Assembly: GCF_036906915.1 (NCBI RefSeq)
Contig: NZ_JBAKHX010000006.1
Span: forward strand, 1 to 64,000
Source: Phytohabitans sp036906915
Lineage (GTDB): Bacteria > Actinomycetota > Actinomycetes > Mycobacteriales > Micromonosporaceae
Direction: 5' to 3'
Length of the DNA stretch: 64,000 bases
Positions 27,864 to 36,181 of the stretch are shown here, piece after piece. Each line of letters opens with the position of its first letter. Position 1 is the stretch's first letter. Made by a program: the position numbers and the translations under genes. The notes below the pieces were generated by a model. The model was not told the origin of the DNA, did not search any database, and worked only from the letters and a program-made list of their open reading frames with translations.

Positions 27864-28271
27864 TCACTCCGTGATGGTCGGGGGCTCGGCCAGGAACGGG
27901 CGCAGCTCGAGCCACTCGTGGATCGGCTTCCCGCCCGCGCCCGGAGCCGCCGACAGCTCGCCGGCCAGTTCGAGCGCCCGTTCGTACGTGTCGACGTCGA
28001 TCACCATCCAGCCGGCGATCAGGTCCTTGGTCTCCGCGAACGGGCCATCGGTAACCGGCGGCCGCCCCTCACCGTCGTAGCGGACGAACGTGCCCTCCGG
28101 GGACAGCGCCTGACCATCGACGTACTCGCCCGTAGTCTCGAGCCGAGCGGCGAAATCCCGCATGTACTGGATGTGCGCCGAGACCTCCTCCGGCGTCCAC
28201 TGGTCCATCGGTACGTCGTTGACCGCTGCCGGCGCGCCGCGGTAGTGCTTGAGCAGCAGGTACTTAGCCAT
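27864..28271 (-). CDS. YciI-like (DGPF-domain) protein, partner of ECF42
   Basis: A 135-residue protein beginning AKYLLLKHYRGAP and containing the name-giving DGPFAETKDLIAGWMVIDVD block. DGPF proteins are regularly encoded with ECF42 sigma factors; their biochemical role is unclear. It is the first gene of the operon, and a promoter matching the ECF42 pattern lies upstream, so the pair is probably autoregulated. Confidence 0.88.
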   Translation of the reverse strand: MAKYLLLKHYRGAPAAVNDVPMDQWTPEEVSAHIQYMRDFAARLETTGEYVDGQALSPEGTFVRYDGEGRPPVTDGPFAETKDLIAGWMVIDVDTYERALELAGELSAAPGAGGKPIHEWLELRPFLAEPPTITE

Positions 28272-28321
28272 CACGTTCTCCTTGGTGAGGTACGGCCCAT
28301 TGTCGCCGTGTTCGCTGCGGG

Positions 28322-28348
28322 GACGGAGCCGCGCCCCGGTTCTCGACA
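28322..28348 (-). promoter_or_regulatory. Candidate ECF42-dependent promoter
   Basis: On the minus strand a TGTCGA box (28348-28343) is followed after 17 bp by CGTC (28325-28322). As I recall the published ECF42 consensus, it is TGTCGA with a CG(A/T)C -10. It lies about 50 bp upstream of the YciI start, fitting autoregulation. Confidence 0.5.
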
Positions 28349-28511
28349 TCCGGCCGAGACATTTCTTGGGAAGTTTTAGCCGCAGTCCCCCCAGCATCGC
28401 CTGCCCCGCTCGTCCTAGGCCGCCGGTCCGACCGCGCGCGACGCGCGCGAGCGGACCGGCGCGACACCGCCCGCACATGCCCGCTGCGGCGCGCGACCAA
28501 CAGAGCGCGTG

Positions 28512-28587
28512 GATCAAGGAAGATCTCATGGATCATGGACAAAGGCACGCGGAAAAGAGGTCCAACCACGTGCCTTTGCCCATGATC
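28512..28587 (-). repeat. GATC-bounded palindromic element, copy E
   Basis: A 19-bp module (28512-28530, GATCAAGGAAGATCTCATG), then the 57-bp palindrome (28531-28587). Its arms differ from the consensus at paired positions: GATCATGG with CCATGATC, and AAAGGCACG with CGTGCCTTT. Two of three changes are compensated. It lies 79 bp beyond the MerR stop. Confidence 0.88.
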
Positions 28588-28666
28588 GGCGGGCCGAGGG
28601 GCCGTGGGAGAGCGCGCCGGGAGGGCGGGCCTGGAGAGGGGGACGGGGCGAGCGGGGGTGAAGGCG

Positions 28667-29236
28667 TTAGCCGGCGCGGCGGCGGGCGCGGCGGGCGGCC
28701 AACTCGTCGCCAGCGGGGGGATCGTCGTCCAGCGGCTCGTCGGCCGGCACCGGGGTGCCGGCGGCCGGCTCGGCCGGCAGGTGGGAGAGGGAGCCCTGGA
28801 TCTCCTTGAACGCCCCGCCGATCGCGATGCCGAACACGCCCTGCCCACCCTGGAGCAGGTCGACGACCTCCTCCGGCGACCGGCACTCGTAGACCGTGGT
28901 GCCGTCGGAGATCAACGTGATCCCGGCGAGGTCGCCGACGCCGCGCGAGCGGAGCGTCTCGATCGCCTTGCGGATGTTCTGGAGGGACACGCCGGCGTCG
29001 AGCAGCCGCTTGACGACCTTGAGCACGACCAGATCGCGGAACGAGTACAGCCGCTGCGTCCCGGAGCCGGACGCGTCGCGGATGCTCGGCACGACGAGCG
29101 CTGTCCGCGCCCAGTAGTCCAGCTGCCGGTAGCTGATCCCGACCGCGTGGCAGGCGGTCACGCCGCGGTACCCAACGGTGTCGACGTCTTCTGGCTGACC
29201 AGACGGCTGACCAGAATCAGAGGGACCCTCAGACAT
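28667..29236 (-). CDS. MerR-family regulator (Rv1830/ResR-like)
   Basis: A 189-residue MerR regulator: winged helix at about 20-90 (GISYRQLDYWARTALVVPS, YSFRDLVVLKVVKRLLDAGVSLQNIRKAI), then a small domain and a disordered Pro/Asp C-terminus. Position next to DUF151, a second MerR and garA matches M. tuberculosis Rv1830. In mycobacteria this regulator affects growth and division. The ATG opening SEGPSDSGQP is chosen over one 24 bp upstream. Confidence 0.85.
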   Translation of the reverse strand: MSEGPSDSGQPSGQPEDVDTVGYRGVTACHAVGISYRQLDYWARTALVVPSIRDASGSGTQRLYSFRDLVVLKVVKRLLDAGVSLQNIRKAIETLRSRGVGDLAGITLISDGTTVYECRSPEEVVDLLQGGQGVFGIAIGGAFKEIQGSLSHLPAEPAAGTPVPADEPLDDDPPAGDELAARRARRRAG

Positions 29237-29331
29237 GTGGCAACCTCCCAACGAGGCCAACCCTATAGCGCACCCGCGGGATCCCCGGGGAACGTTTGGC
29301 GCGACACGCCGCCAAGGGTGTACGCCACTCC

Positions 29332-29796
29332 CTATCCCGCGAAGTCCTCCGGACGCACCTGCTCCAGGAACTCCCGGAACTTTTCGACCTCGTCTTCCTG
29401 CTCGTCCGGAATGACGATGCCCGCTTCGGTGAGGACCTGGTCGGCGCAGCGGATCGGCGCGCCCACCCGCAGCGCCAGCGCGATCGAGTCGCTGGGGCGC
29501 GCGGACACCCGCAGGCCGTCGCCGATGAGCAGGTCGGCGTAGAAGACGTTCTCCTTGAGCTCGGTGATCTCGACCGCGCGCAAGGGCGCCTGCAGCGCCG
29601 CCAGGATGTCGCGCATGAGGTCGTGCGTCAGCGGCCGGGCCGGCTTGACGCCCTGCTGCTCGTAGGCGATCGCGGTGGCCTCGACCGCACCGATCCAGAT
29701 CGGTAGGTAGCGGTCGCCGTCAACCTCTCGCAGCAGCACGATCGGCTGGTTGCTGGGCAGCTCCACCCGCACCCCGACCACGCTCAGCTCGCGCAC
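29332..29796 (-). CDS. DUF151 (bifunctional nuclease family) protein, Rv1829-like
   Basis: A 154-residue protein matching the actinobacterial DUF151 family: VRELSVVGVRVELPSNQPIVL, then YLPIWIGAVEATAIAYEQQG and SARPSDSIALALRVGAPI. The GTG start has GGAGG 6 bp upstream. It lies between two MerR genes, as in Rv1828-Rv1830. The molecular function in actinobacteria is not established. Confidence 0.9.
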   Translation of the reverse strand: MRELSVVGVRVELPSNQPIVLLREVDGDRYLPIWIGAVEATAIAYEQQGVKPARPLTHDLMRDILAALQAPLRAVEITELKENVFYADLLIGDGLRVSARPSDSIALALRVGAPIRCADQVLTEAGIVIPDEQEDEVEKFREFLEQVRPEDFAG

Positions 29797-29986
29797 CGCC
29801 CGCCTCCGTGTGGTTGTGTCTTTCCGCCCTCTCTGCACGGTACACGGCCGGCAGATCGGATGCGCAGTACCGCTGGGCTCGCTCGCTTCGCGGCGCTCCA
29901 AGGCGGCGCAGCGACCGGCCCGACCGGGTCGGTGCGGTCGGTGGTCACCGGGGCCGGTCGCAGCGTCGCCGCGCCGCTACGCTCGC

Positions 29987-30718
29987 TCACCTGCCGAGCG
30001 TCTCGCGAAGCCCAGCACGCACGAGCGCCGCGTGGAGCTGCTGGGACAGCCCCGCGAGCTCCCGCGCGGTCTCCGCCGCGCGGGCCCGGCCCGCCGGGTC
30101 GCTCTGGCGCATCATGGGCGCGAGCAGCTGGGCGAACAGGCCGACCTCGCGGTCGGCGGACGCCCGGTAAGCGCGCAGGTGCCGCGGCTCGAGCCCGTAC
30201 CGGGCCAGCCCGGCGACCGCCTGCGCCACGGCGAGCGCCTCCCCGTCGTACCGGCCGGGCGCGACCGGGCCGACCAGGCCGAGCCGCTCCACCTCCAGCA
30301 GGGTGCCCTCGTCGAGACCGGAGCGCTCCAGCAGCTCAGCACGCGTCAACCGCGACTCCGAAAGCGACGGGGGCGACGACGCCTGCGACCCGACCGCCAC
30401 CAGCGTCGGGCGCGACGGCGGCGCCGGCGTCTCCGCCTCCTCGCGCTCGGCGAGCTGGTCGCGGATCACCCGCAGCGGCAGGTACTGGTCGCGCTGGGCC
30501 GTCAGCACGTACCGCAGCCGCGCCACGTCGTTCCGGCTGTACTTGCGGTACCCGGCCGGCGTGCGCTGCGGCTCCACGAGGCCCTCGGCCTCCAGGAACC
30601 GCAACTTCGAGATCGTCGTGTCCGGGAACTCCGGGCGCAACTGGGCAAGCACCTCACCGATGCTCATCAGAGGCGCCGACGGCTGGGGCGGCGATGACGG
30701 AGCGCTGCCGAGCGACAC
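29987..30718 (-). CDS. MerR-family regulator (FtsR/Rv1828-like)
   Basis: A 243-residue regulator. The MerR winged helix is at about 18-85 (SIGEVLAQLRPEFPDTTISKLRFLEAEGL, then YRKYSRNDVARLRYVL). The C-terminal half (LTRAELLERSGLDEGTLLEVERLGLV) is the second DNA-binding or effector domain seen in FtsR-type proteins, which activate ftsZ in Corynebacterium. It starts at GTG, 3 bp after garA ends, so it is co-transcribed with it. Confidence 0.88.
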   Translation of the reverse strand: MSLGSAPSSPPQPSAPLMSIGEVLAQLRPEFPDTTISKLRFLEAEGLVEPQRTPAGYRKYSRNDVARLRYVLTAQRDQYLPLRVIRDQLAEREEAETPAPPSRPTLVAVGSQASSPPSLSESRLTRAELLERSGLDEGTLLEVERLGLVGPVAPGRYDGEALAVAQAVAGLARYGLEPRHLRAYRASADREVGLFAQLLAPMMRQSDPAGRARAAETARELAGLSQQLHAALVRAGLRETLGR

Positions 30719-30721
30719 GCC

Positions 30722-31168
30722 CTACCTGGCCTCCTCGTCGGGGCGCGGGCCGGCGATGAAGACCAGGCGGAACTTGCCGATCTGGACCTCGTCGCCGTTG
30801 CTGAGAGTGGCCGACTCGACCCGCTCGCGGTTGACGTACGTGCCGTTGAGGCTGCCCACGTCACGCACCGTGAACGTGCCCCCGTCGCGGTGGAACTCCG
30901 CGTGCCGCCGCGACACCGTCACGTCGTCGAGGAAGATGTCGCTGTCGGGGTGCCGCCCGCTCGTGGTCACGTCGTGGTCGAGCAGGAACCGGGCACCGGC
31001 ATTCGGACCCCGCCGTACGACGAGCAACGCCATGCCGGGCGGCAGCGAACCGGACATCCGGCTCGGCACCACATCGGCGTCAGGCCCCTCCAGTACCTCG
31101 TCGAGCGAACCGAGGTTCAGTGTGGACGTGACGTCGAGTGGGGGAAACTCGTCGTCTGGGCGAGTCAT
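30722..31168 (-). CDS. garA: FHA-domain regulator GarA/OdhI-like
   Basis: A 148-residue FHA protein. The N-terminal phospho-switch motif is Thr14-Ser15-Thr16 in DVTSTLNLGSLDEV. The FHA domain (about 48-148) shows SGRHPDSDIFLDD, SRRHAEF and SLNGTYVNRERV. GarA binds 2-oxoglutarate dehydrogenase and glutamate-metabolising enzymes; phosphorylation by PknB/PknG makes it fold on itself and release them. It is flanked by gcvH and the FtsR-like gene, as in M. tuberculosis. Confidence 0.92.
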   Translation of the reverse strand: MTRPDDEFPPLDVTSTLNLGSLDEVLEGPDADVVPSRMSGSLPPGMALLVVRRGPNAGARFLLDHDVTTSGRHPDSDIFLDDVTVSRRHAEFHRDGGTFTVRDVGSLNGTYVNRERVESATLSNGDEVQIGKFRLVFIAGPRPDEEAR

Positions 31169-31292
31169 CGGACCACCTCACGGAATCTTCTCAAGCAGCA
31201 CGGAGCACAGGGGTTCGCATCGACTGGGCGAGCCTAGCCAGCGCTGAAATGCAGGGTCAACCAGACTCGCGGGCGGTGCCCACGAGGTTGCG

Positions 31293-31673
31293 TCAGCTCT
31301 CTGTCAGCTCACGGTACGCCGCGGCGTCCAGAAGGCCGTCGAGCGCCGCGGGGTCGCTGGGGTCGATCTCCACGAGCCAGCCCTCGCCGTACGGGTCGGT
31401 GTTGATGACCTCGGGCGTGTCGGCGAGCTTGTCGTTGCGGGCCACCACCGTGCCGGTCACCGGCCCGTAGATCTCCGACACGCTCTTGGTCGACTCGACC
31501 TCGCCGATCGGCTCGCCCGCCGTCACCGCCGTACCCGGGTCGGGCAGCTGCACGTAGACGATGTCGCCCAGGGCGTCCTGCGCGTAGTGCGTGATGCCCA
31601 CCCGTACGGGCCCGCCGGCGGTGGCCGCCACCCATTCGTGCTCCGCGGTGTAGCGCAAATCATCGGGGATCAC
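31293..31673 (-). CDS. gcvH: Glycine cleavage system H protein
   Basis: A 126-residue lipoyl carrier. The lipoylated Lys is Lys63 in GEVESTKSVSEIYGPVTG. It shuttles the aminomethyl group between GcvP and GcvT. It begins RYTAEHEW, as usual. It is encoded in the garA block, about 7 kb from gcvP and without a visible glycine riboswitch, so the two parts of the system have separate control. Confidence 0.96.
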   Translation of the reverse strand: MIPDDLRYTAEHEWVAATAGGPVRVGITHYAQDALGDIVYVQLPDPGTAVTAGEPIGEVESTKSVSEIYGPVTGTVVARNDKLADTPEVINTDPYGEGWLVEIDPSDPAALDGLLDAAAYRELTES

Positions 31674-31685
31674 GGCATTCCTTAC

Positions 31686-32516
31686 CTATGAGGCGGGGCG
31701 TGCGTACTGCAAGCTGTTCGGCGCGGCACGGGCCGACACCTCGACCACGTCCCGCTCCTGGACGATCACCGTACCGTTGTCGTTACCGACGGACTCCACC
31801 ACCCCACCGGGAATCTTCAGGGCGGTCTCCATCGTGCGCGACTCGCCGATGACGTCGATCGTGTAGGGGCCGGTGAGGTGGTCACCGTCCACTGTGATCC
31901 CGCCCTGGGCGTCGAGGAAATAGGTCGACGCGACGATCCGCACGGCACCCCCGTCGGAGCCACTGATCTGCATGGCCTCCGCGCCGGCGCCACGCAGCTC
32001 CTGCACCGCGTCGAGAAGTGCCGCGGCCTTGAGCGGCTGGTCCCCCGCCGCGAACCGGACGGTCAGTCCCGGCCCTTGGGCCGGGAGCGTGCCGGCGAGG
32101 ACGCCGAGCTCGTCGGCGCGACGGCCGGCCTCCTCCAGGGCCGCCTGGCGGCCCTCGACACCGGAGGTGAGCTGGCGCTGGCTGTCTTCCAGGCCGGAGA
32201 TCTCCTGCCGCAACCGCTGCTCGCGCGCCTCCAGGTCGGCCAGGATGCGCACCAGGTCTTCCTGGCGCGCCGAGGCCAGGCCGGTGTCCTCCGAGTTGCT
32301 CTTGACCTGGACGACCAGGGTGAAGCCCAGCACGCCCAGCAGCAGCGCGATGACCACTCCGGCGGAGCTGAGGCGCCGCGCGGGTTTGGCCGCCGCCTTC
32401 GGCACCACCGGGGTGGTGCGCGGCGCGGTGTCCGCGCGGGGCGCCGGCCGCGCCGCGCCGTCAGGCCATCCGGTACCTGTCGGCCTGCGCCCGGGGTTGA
32501 TCGGGTCAGAGTTCAT
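31686..32516 (-). CDS. DUF881-family membrane protein (Rv1825-like)
   Basis: A 276-residue protein with a Pro/Arg-rich cytoplasmic tail, one membrane helix (about 51-70, AGVVIALLLGVLGFTLVVQV), a coiled coil (about 85-130) and a C-terminal DUF881 domain (GPGLTVRFAAGDQP, LRGAGAEAMQISG, GPYTIDVIG). It follows sbp closely. ATG is chosen; a GTG 6 bp upstream is possible. Function unknown; the block suggests an envelope or division role. Confidence 0.88.
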   Translation of the reverse strand: MNSDPINPGRRPTGTGWPDGAARPAPRADTAPRTTPVVPKAAAKPARRLSSAGVVIALLLGVLGFTLVVQVKSNSEDTGLASARQEDLVRILADLEAREQRLRQEISGLEDSQRQLTSGVEGRQAALEEAGRRADELGVLAGTLPAQGPGLTVRFAAGDQPLKAAALLDAVQELRGAGAEAMQISGSDGGAVRIVASTYFLDAQGGITVDGDHLTGPYTIDVIGESRTMETALKIPGGVVESVGNDNGTVIVQERDVVEVSARAAPNSLQYARPAS

Positions 32517-32527
32517 CGGCACCGAAC

Positions 32528-32860
32528 CTACGCCTTGAACAGCAGCCGGCGGATGGCGGCCACGTTGCCGAAGATGCGGACACCCAGGACGACGACCACG
32601 CCGGTTGACAGCTGGCCGCCGACACCGAGCTGGTCGCCCAGGTACACGATCAGCGCCGCCACCAGGACGTTCGAGATGAACGAGATCACGAACTGCTTGT
32701 CGTCGAAGATCCCGTCGAGCTTGGCCCGGATGCCGCCGAACACCGCGTCGAGCGCGGCGACCACCGCGATCGGCAGGTACGGCTGGAGGCCGAGCGGCAC
32801 CGTGGGATCCAGAACCACGCCCAGCACCACGCCGATGACCAGCGCGAGTACAGCGATCAT
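32528..32860 (-). CDS. sbp: Small basic protein family (DUF1290)
   Basis: A 110-residue membrane protein with three or four helices: VLALVIGVVLGVVLD, YLPIAVVAALDAVFGGIRAKLDGIFDDKQF, and a C-terminal VVVLGVRIFGNVAAIRRLLF. It matches the Sbp family found between two DUF881 genes in Gram-positives (Rv1824 position). Function unknown. Confidence 0.9.
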   Translation of the reverse strand: MIAVLALVIGVVLGVVLDPTVPLGLQPYLPIAVVAALDAVFGGIRAKLDGIFDDKQFVISFISNVLVAALIVYLGDQLGVGGQLSTGVVVVLGVRIFGNVAAIRRLLFKA

Positions 32861-32912
32861 GCGGGGTCCCTGCGGAAACGTGGAGCGCAGCGGAGCGTTT
32901 TCGTGGGGTGCC

Positions 32913-33776
32913 TCATTTCCCGCCTTCCGAGGGTGAGGGCGACGCCGACGGGGACGGCGTGGCGTAGCGCAGGCGCGGCTCGGCGGCCGCCGGCAGGCTC
33001 AGGTCTTCGGCGTCCCGTACCTCGAAGGACATGCCGTGGTCGGCCACGAGCGCCCGGAACAGCCGCCCGGTGGGGCTGTCGCGCAGCTTCTTGTCCATGT
33101 CGTCCGGGCCGATCGCGCGGATCTCGTACGGCCGGGTCACCGGCCGGAAGTCCACCAGGATCGCCGAACCGGCCGCCCGGATCGTCGACGTCGCGGTCAG
33201 GCGCTGGTCGTTGATGGCGATCGCCTCCGCGCCGGCGCTCCACAGCGCGTTGGCGATGTCCTGCAGGTCACGGTCGAGCACCCGGCCCAGCTCCGGCTTG
33301 CCGTCGGCGCCGGTGACGGCGTCGATCGCGGACGGCGCGTCGTCGACGCGTACGACCACGCCGCCACCGCGCACCCGGGCGAGGCCGGTCACGGCCTCCA
33401 GGTCGCGCAGCCTCTCGGCTTCGGTGTCGCCGAGCGCGGCGTCGCGCAAGGCCGCCACCTCGCCGCGCAGCCGTTCGGCCTCCGTCTCGAGGCGGTCGCT
33501 CTCGGCCTGGCGCTGCTCGATCTGGCCGACCAGGCCGGCCCGCGCCTGGCTGCGCGACGGCTCGTCGGCGAGGGTCTGGCGGTACGCCACCACGAGCAGG
33601 AAGCCGACGGCCATGACCGTGACGGCGCTGACGATCTTGGTACTGGTGGCGCGCCACCCGGCAGGCGAACCGTTCTCGGCGCGGCGACGTGCGGCGTCCG
33701 CGTACCCGGGATCGAGCGGGTCGCGGAACAGCTGGGTCAGGAAGTCGGGCGCGAACACCCGGTTCTTGTCATTCAT
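32913..33776 (-). CDS. DUF881-family membrane protein (Rv1823-like)
   Basis: A 287-residue paralogue of the gene at 31.7 kb. One membrane helix (about 47-68, KIVSAVTVMAVGFLLVVAY), a coiled coil (about 75-120, QIEQRQAESDRLETEAERL) and a DUF881 domain (RVRGGGVVVRVDDAP, LWSAGAEAIAINDQRL, PYEIRAIGP) are visible. The Ser/Pro-rich tail is low complexity. Its ATG overlaps the pgsA stop (ATGA), so the genes are coupled. Confidence 0.88.
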   Translation of the reverse strand: MNDKNRVFAPDFLTQLFRDPLDPGYADAARRRAENGSPAGWRATSTKIVSAVTVMAVGFLLVVAYRQTLADEPSRSQARAGLVGQIEQRQAESDRLETEAERLRGEVAALRDAALGDTEAERLRDLEAVTGLARVRGGGVVVRVDDAPSAIDAVTGADGKPELGRVLDRDLQDIANALWSAGAEAIAINDQRLTATSTIRAAGSAILVDFRPVTRPYEIRAIGPDDMDKKLRDSPTGRLFRALVADHGMSFEVRDAEDLSLPAAAEPRLRYATPSPSASPSPSEGGK

Positions 33777-34360
33777 GTCTTCCTCGGGGCCGACCGCACG
33801 AGGCTGGCGACCTGCGCGACGTACAGGGCTCCCGCCACCCAGTACAGCACCAGTCCCCACCAGGCGAGCGCCCACCCGATCGGTCCGGCCACCGCCTCGG
33901 CGCCGGACGAGGCGTGCGCGAGCAGTAGGACGGGGAACGCGGCGAGCAGGATGAACGTGGCGGTCTTGCCGACGTAGTGCACCGGCGGCGGCCCGTACCC
34001 GTGCCGGCGCAGCACCGCGAGCGCGCCCAGCAGCATCAGCTCGCGCACCAGCAGCGCGGCGGTGAACTGCCACGGCACCACCTCGCGCACCGTGAACGCG
34101 ACGAGCGTGGCGAGGATGTACAGCCGGTCGGCGGCCGGGTCGAGCAGCTCCCCCAGCCGGCTGACCTGGCCGAGGCGCCGCGCCGCGTATCCGTCGACCC
34201 AGTCGCTGGTGCCGCCGATGGCGAGCACGACGACCGCCGCGACGTCCGCGTGCGGGACGAGGAAGAGATAGAGGAACAGCGGTACGCCCAGGAGGCGCGC
34301 GAAGCTGATCAGGTTCGGGATCGTGAGGATCCGCGTGTTCGGTGTCTGGACGTGCGACAC
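33773..34360 (-). CDS. CDP-alcohol phosphatidyltransferase (PgsA2-like)
   Basis: A 195-residue membrane enzyme with the CDP-alcohol motif spread over SDWVDGYAARRLG and GELLDPAADR; the four catalytic Asp/Gly positions are present. It makes phosphatidylglycerol-phosphate, cardiolipin or a related lipid. The GTG start has GGGAGG 6 bp upstream. It is the first gene of the conserved block, matching Rv1822. The Asp-X2-Asp-Gly-X2-Ala-Arg pattern is intact. Confidence 0.9.
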   Translation of the reverse strand: MSHVQTPNTRILTIPNLISFARLLGVPLFLYLFLVPHADVAAVVVLAIGGTSDWVDGYAARRLGQVSRLGELLDPAADRLYILATLVAFTVREVVPWQFTAALLVRELMLLGALAVLRRHGYGPPPVHYVGKTATFILLAAFPVLLLAHASSGAEAVAGPIGWALAWWGLVLYWVAGALYVAQVASLVRSAPRKT

Positions 34361-34434
34361 CGAGCCTCCCTCCCGCCCCTGACCTGGTGCCCTGCCGACG
34401 TGCACTATAGCCCTCGCTCCCCCGCGCGGACCGC

Positions 34435-34472
34435 GCCACACCCTCTAAGGCATCCTAGGATGCTAGGTATGC
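34435..34472 (+). promoter_or_regulatory. Shared CCTAGGATGCTAG motif, copy 2
   Basis: A near repeat of 13170-13207. It contains GCATCCTAGGATGC (34450-34463), a perfect 14-bp palindrome, followed by TAGGTATG. It sits between pgsA and the mannanase gene, 137 bp before the latter's start. Confidence 0.5.
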
Positions 34473-34476
34473 CTCG

Positions 34477-34496
34477 CAACTTAACCGGTTGTGTTG
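34477..34496. promoter_or_regulatory. LacI-type operator candidate upstream of the mannanase gene
   Basis: CAACTTAACCGGTTGTGTTG is a 20-bp dyad with a CG centre and two mismatched pairs, typical of LacI-family sites. It lies about 112 bp upstream of the mannanase start and differs from the pectate lyase operator. Confidence 0.4.
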
Positions 34497-34608
34497 GGTC
34501 GGGCCATTCATTTACGCTGATGCCGTCACCCTGGGAGCCGGGTGGTCGTCGCCGGGCTGTGGGCACAGCCCCTCACCTGCCCTCACGGGCTCCTACCTGA
34601 GGTGAATC

Positions 34609-36009
34609 ATGAAACGGAAGATCGCGATCGCGGGTACCGCGGTGCTCGCCCTGGTCGCCTCGATCATGTTCTTCGTCAAGCCTGCCGACGCGGCCGTCGG
34701 GCTGCGCGTCAGCAGCGGGCGGATAACCGAAGCCAACGGCAGCAACTTCGTCATGCGTGGCGTCAGCCACCCCCACGTCTGGTACACCAACCAGACCAGC
34801 TCGTTCGCCAACATCAAGGCGCTCGGCGCCAACACGGTCCGGGTCGTGCTCGGCAGCGGCCAGCGTTGGGGTCCCAGCAACGACCTCGGCACCATCGTCA
34901 ACCTGTGCCGCACCAACCGGCTCATCTGCGTGCTCGAGGTGCACGACACCACCGGATTCGGCGAGGAGGGCGCGGCCGCCACGCTCGACCAGGCCGCCAG
35001 CTACTGGATCGGCCAGCGCACCGCGCTCGCCGGCACCGAGAACTTCATCATCATCAACATCGGCAACGAGCCGTTCGGCAACAACCAGGGCGTCAGCGCC
35101 ACCTGGCCGACCGCCACGTCGAACGCGATCGGCCGGCTGCGCAACGCCGGCTTCGAGCACATGATCATGGTTGACGCGCCGATGTGGGGCCAGGACTGGC
35201 AGTTCATCATGCGTGACAACGCGCAGACGGTCTTCAACAGCGACCCGCAGCGCAACACGGTCTTCTCGATCCACATGTACGGCGTCTTCGACACCGCCGC
35301 GGAGATCCAGGACTACCTGGGGCGCTTCCGTACGGCCGGCCTGCCGATCGTGGTCGGCGAGTTCGGCCACAACCACTCCGACGGCAACCCCGACGAAGAC
35401 ACCATCATGTCGTACACCCAGGCCAACGGCATCGGGTACATCGGCTGGTCGTGGAGCGGCAACGGCGGGGGCGTCGAGTACCTCGACATGGTCACCAACT
35501 TCAACCCCGCCCAGCTCACCTCCTGGGGTCAGCGGATCTTCAACGGCGCCAACGGCATCCGCGCCACCTCGCGCGAGGCGACCTGGTTTGGCGGCACTAA
35601 CCCGACGACGCCGCCCACCACCCCGCCCACCACGCCGCCGACCACCCCGCCCACGACACCGCCGACCACGCCGCCCACCACTCCCCCGACCAGCAACCCG
35701 CCCACCGGCCGCACCTGCACGGCCACGTACGCGATCACCGGCCAGTGGCAGGGCGGCTTCCAGGCCGAGGTCCGGATCACCGCGGGCAGCTCGGCGATCA
35801 GCGGCTGGACCGTCAACTGGACGTACGCCAACGGCCAGTCCGTCACCCAGTCCTGGAACACCACGCTCAGCTCCAGCGGCTCGTCGGTGACCGCCCGCAA
35901 CGTCGGTTACAACGGCGCCCTGGGCGCGAGAGCGAGCACCACGTTCGGCTTCCTCGGCTCCTGGAACGGCACCAACACAGCACCCACCCCCACCTGCACC
36001 GCGACCTGA
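34609..36009 (+). CDS. Secreted endo-beta-1,4-mannanase (GH5) with CBM2
   Basis: A 466-residue exported enzyme. Signal peptide residues 1-28 (KRKIAIAGTAVLALVAS...ADA). The GH5 domain (about 30-320) has the acid/base Glu154 in INIGNEPFG and the nucleophile Glu251 in IVVGEFGHNH; the opening MRGVSHPHVWYTNQTSSFANI resembles GH5_8 mannanases. A long Thr-Pro linker (TTPP repeats, about 330-360) joins a C-terminal CBM2 (about 366-466) that binds cellulose. Cellulase activity is the alternative. The RBS GAGGTG precedes the ATG. Confidence 0.9.
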   Translation: MKRKIAIAGTAVLALVASIMFFVKPADAAVGLRVSSGRITEANGSNFVMRGVSHPHVWYTNQTSSFANIKALGANTVRVVLGSGQRWGPSNDLGTIVNLCRTNRLICVLEVHDTTGFGEEGAAATLDQAASYWIGQRTALAGTENFIIINIGNEPFGNNQGVSATWPTATSNAIGRLRNAGFEHMIMVDAPMWGQDWQFIMRDNAQTVFNSDPQRNTVFSIHMYGVFDTAAEIQDYLGRFRTAGLPIVVGEFGHNHSDGNPDEDTIMSYTQANGIGYIGWSWSGNGGGVEYLDMVTNFNPAQLTSWGQRIFNGANGIRATSREATWFGGTNPTTPPTTPPTTPPTTPPTTPPTTPPTTPPTSNPPTGRTCTATYAITGQWQGGFQAEVRITAGSSAISGWTVNWTYANGQSVTQSWNTTLSSSGSSVTARNVGYNGALGARASTTFGFLGSWNGTNTAPTPTCTAT

Positions 36010-36021
36010 CCCCGCCGCCCC

Positions 36022-36057
36022 TTGGGCGGCCCAGCCCTCGGGGCCTGGGCCGCCCAA
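36022..36057 (+). terminator. Terminator hairpin after the mannanase gene
   Basis: A perfect 13-bp stem (TTGGGCGGCCCAG, 36022-36034; CTGGGCCGCCCAA, 36045-36057) with a 10-base loop, 12 bp beyond the stop. Palindromic element F follows 7 bp later. Confidence 0.8.
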
Positions 36058-36064
36058 CACCGCT

Positions 36065-36121
36065 GGTCAAGGGCAAACGCACGGGGAAAAGAGATCGAAC
36101 CACGTGCGTTTGCCCTTGATC
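36065..36121 (-). repeat. GATC-bounded palindromic element, copy F
   Basis: A 57-bp palindrome without the 19-bp module. Its first base quartet is GGTC rather than GATC and the left arm has CACGGGG, otherwise consensus; the centre is AAAAGAGATCGAA. It lies in a convergent gap, 60 bp from the stop of the binding-protein gene and next to the mannanase terminator. Confidence 0.88.
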
Positions 36122-36181
36122 GGCGCAAGAGGGCCGCCGCCGCGCGGCGGCGGACCCGCGCGACGAGGCGGAGCGGACGGA

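Larger units (their letters stand above)
28272..28666. other. Intergenic region with ECF42-type promoter and element E
   Basis: No gene was seen in these 395 bases. The left part is the leader and promoter of the YciI-ECF42 operon. The middle is GC-rich with a short imperfect hairpin (GCGCGCGACGCGCGCGAG). Element E fills 28512-28587. The rest is the 3' region of the MerR gene. Confidence 0.6.
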
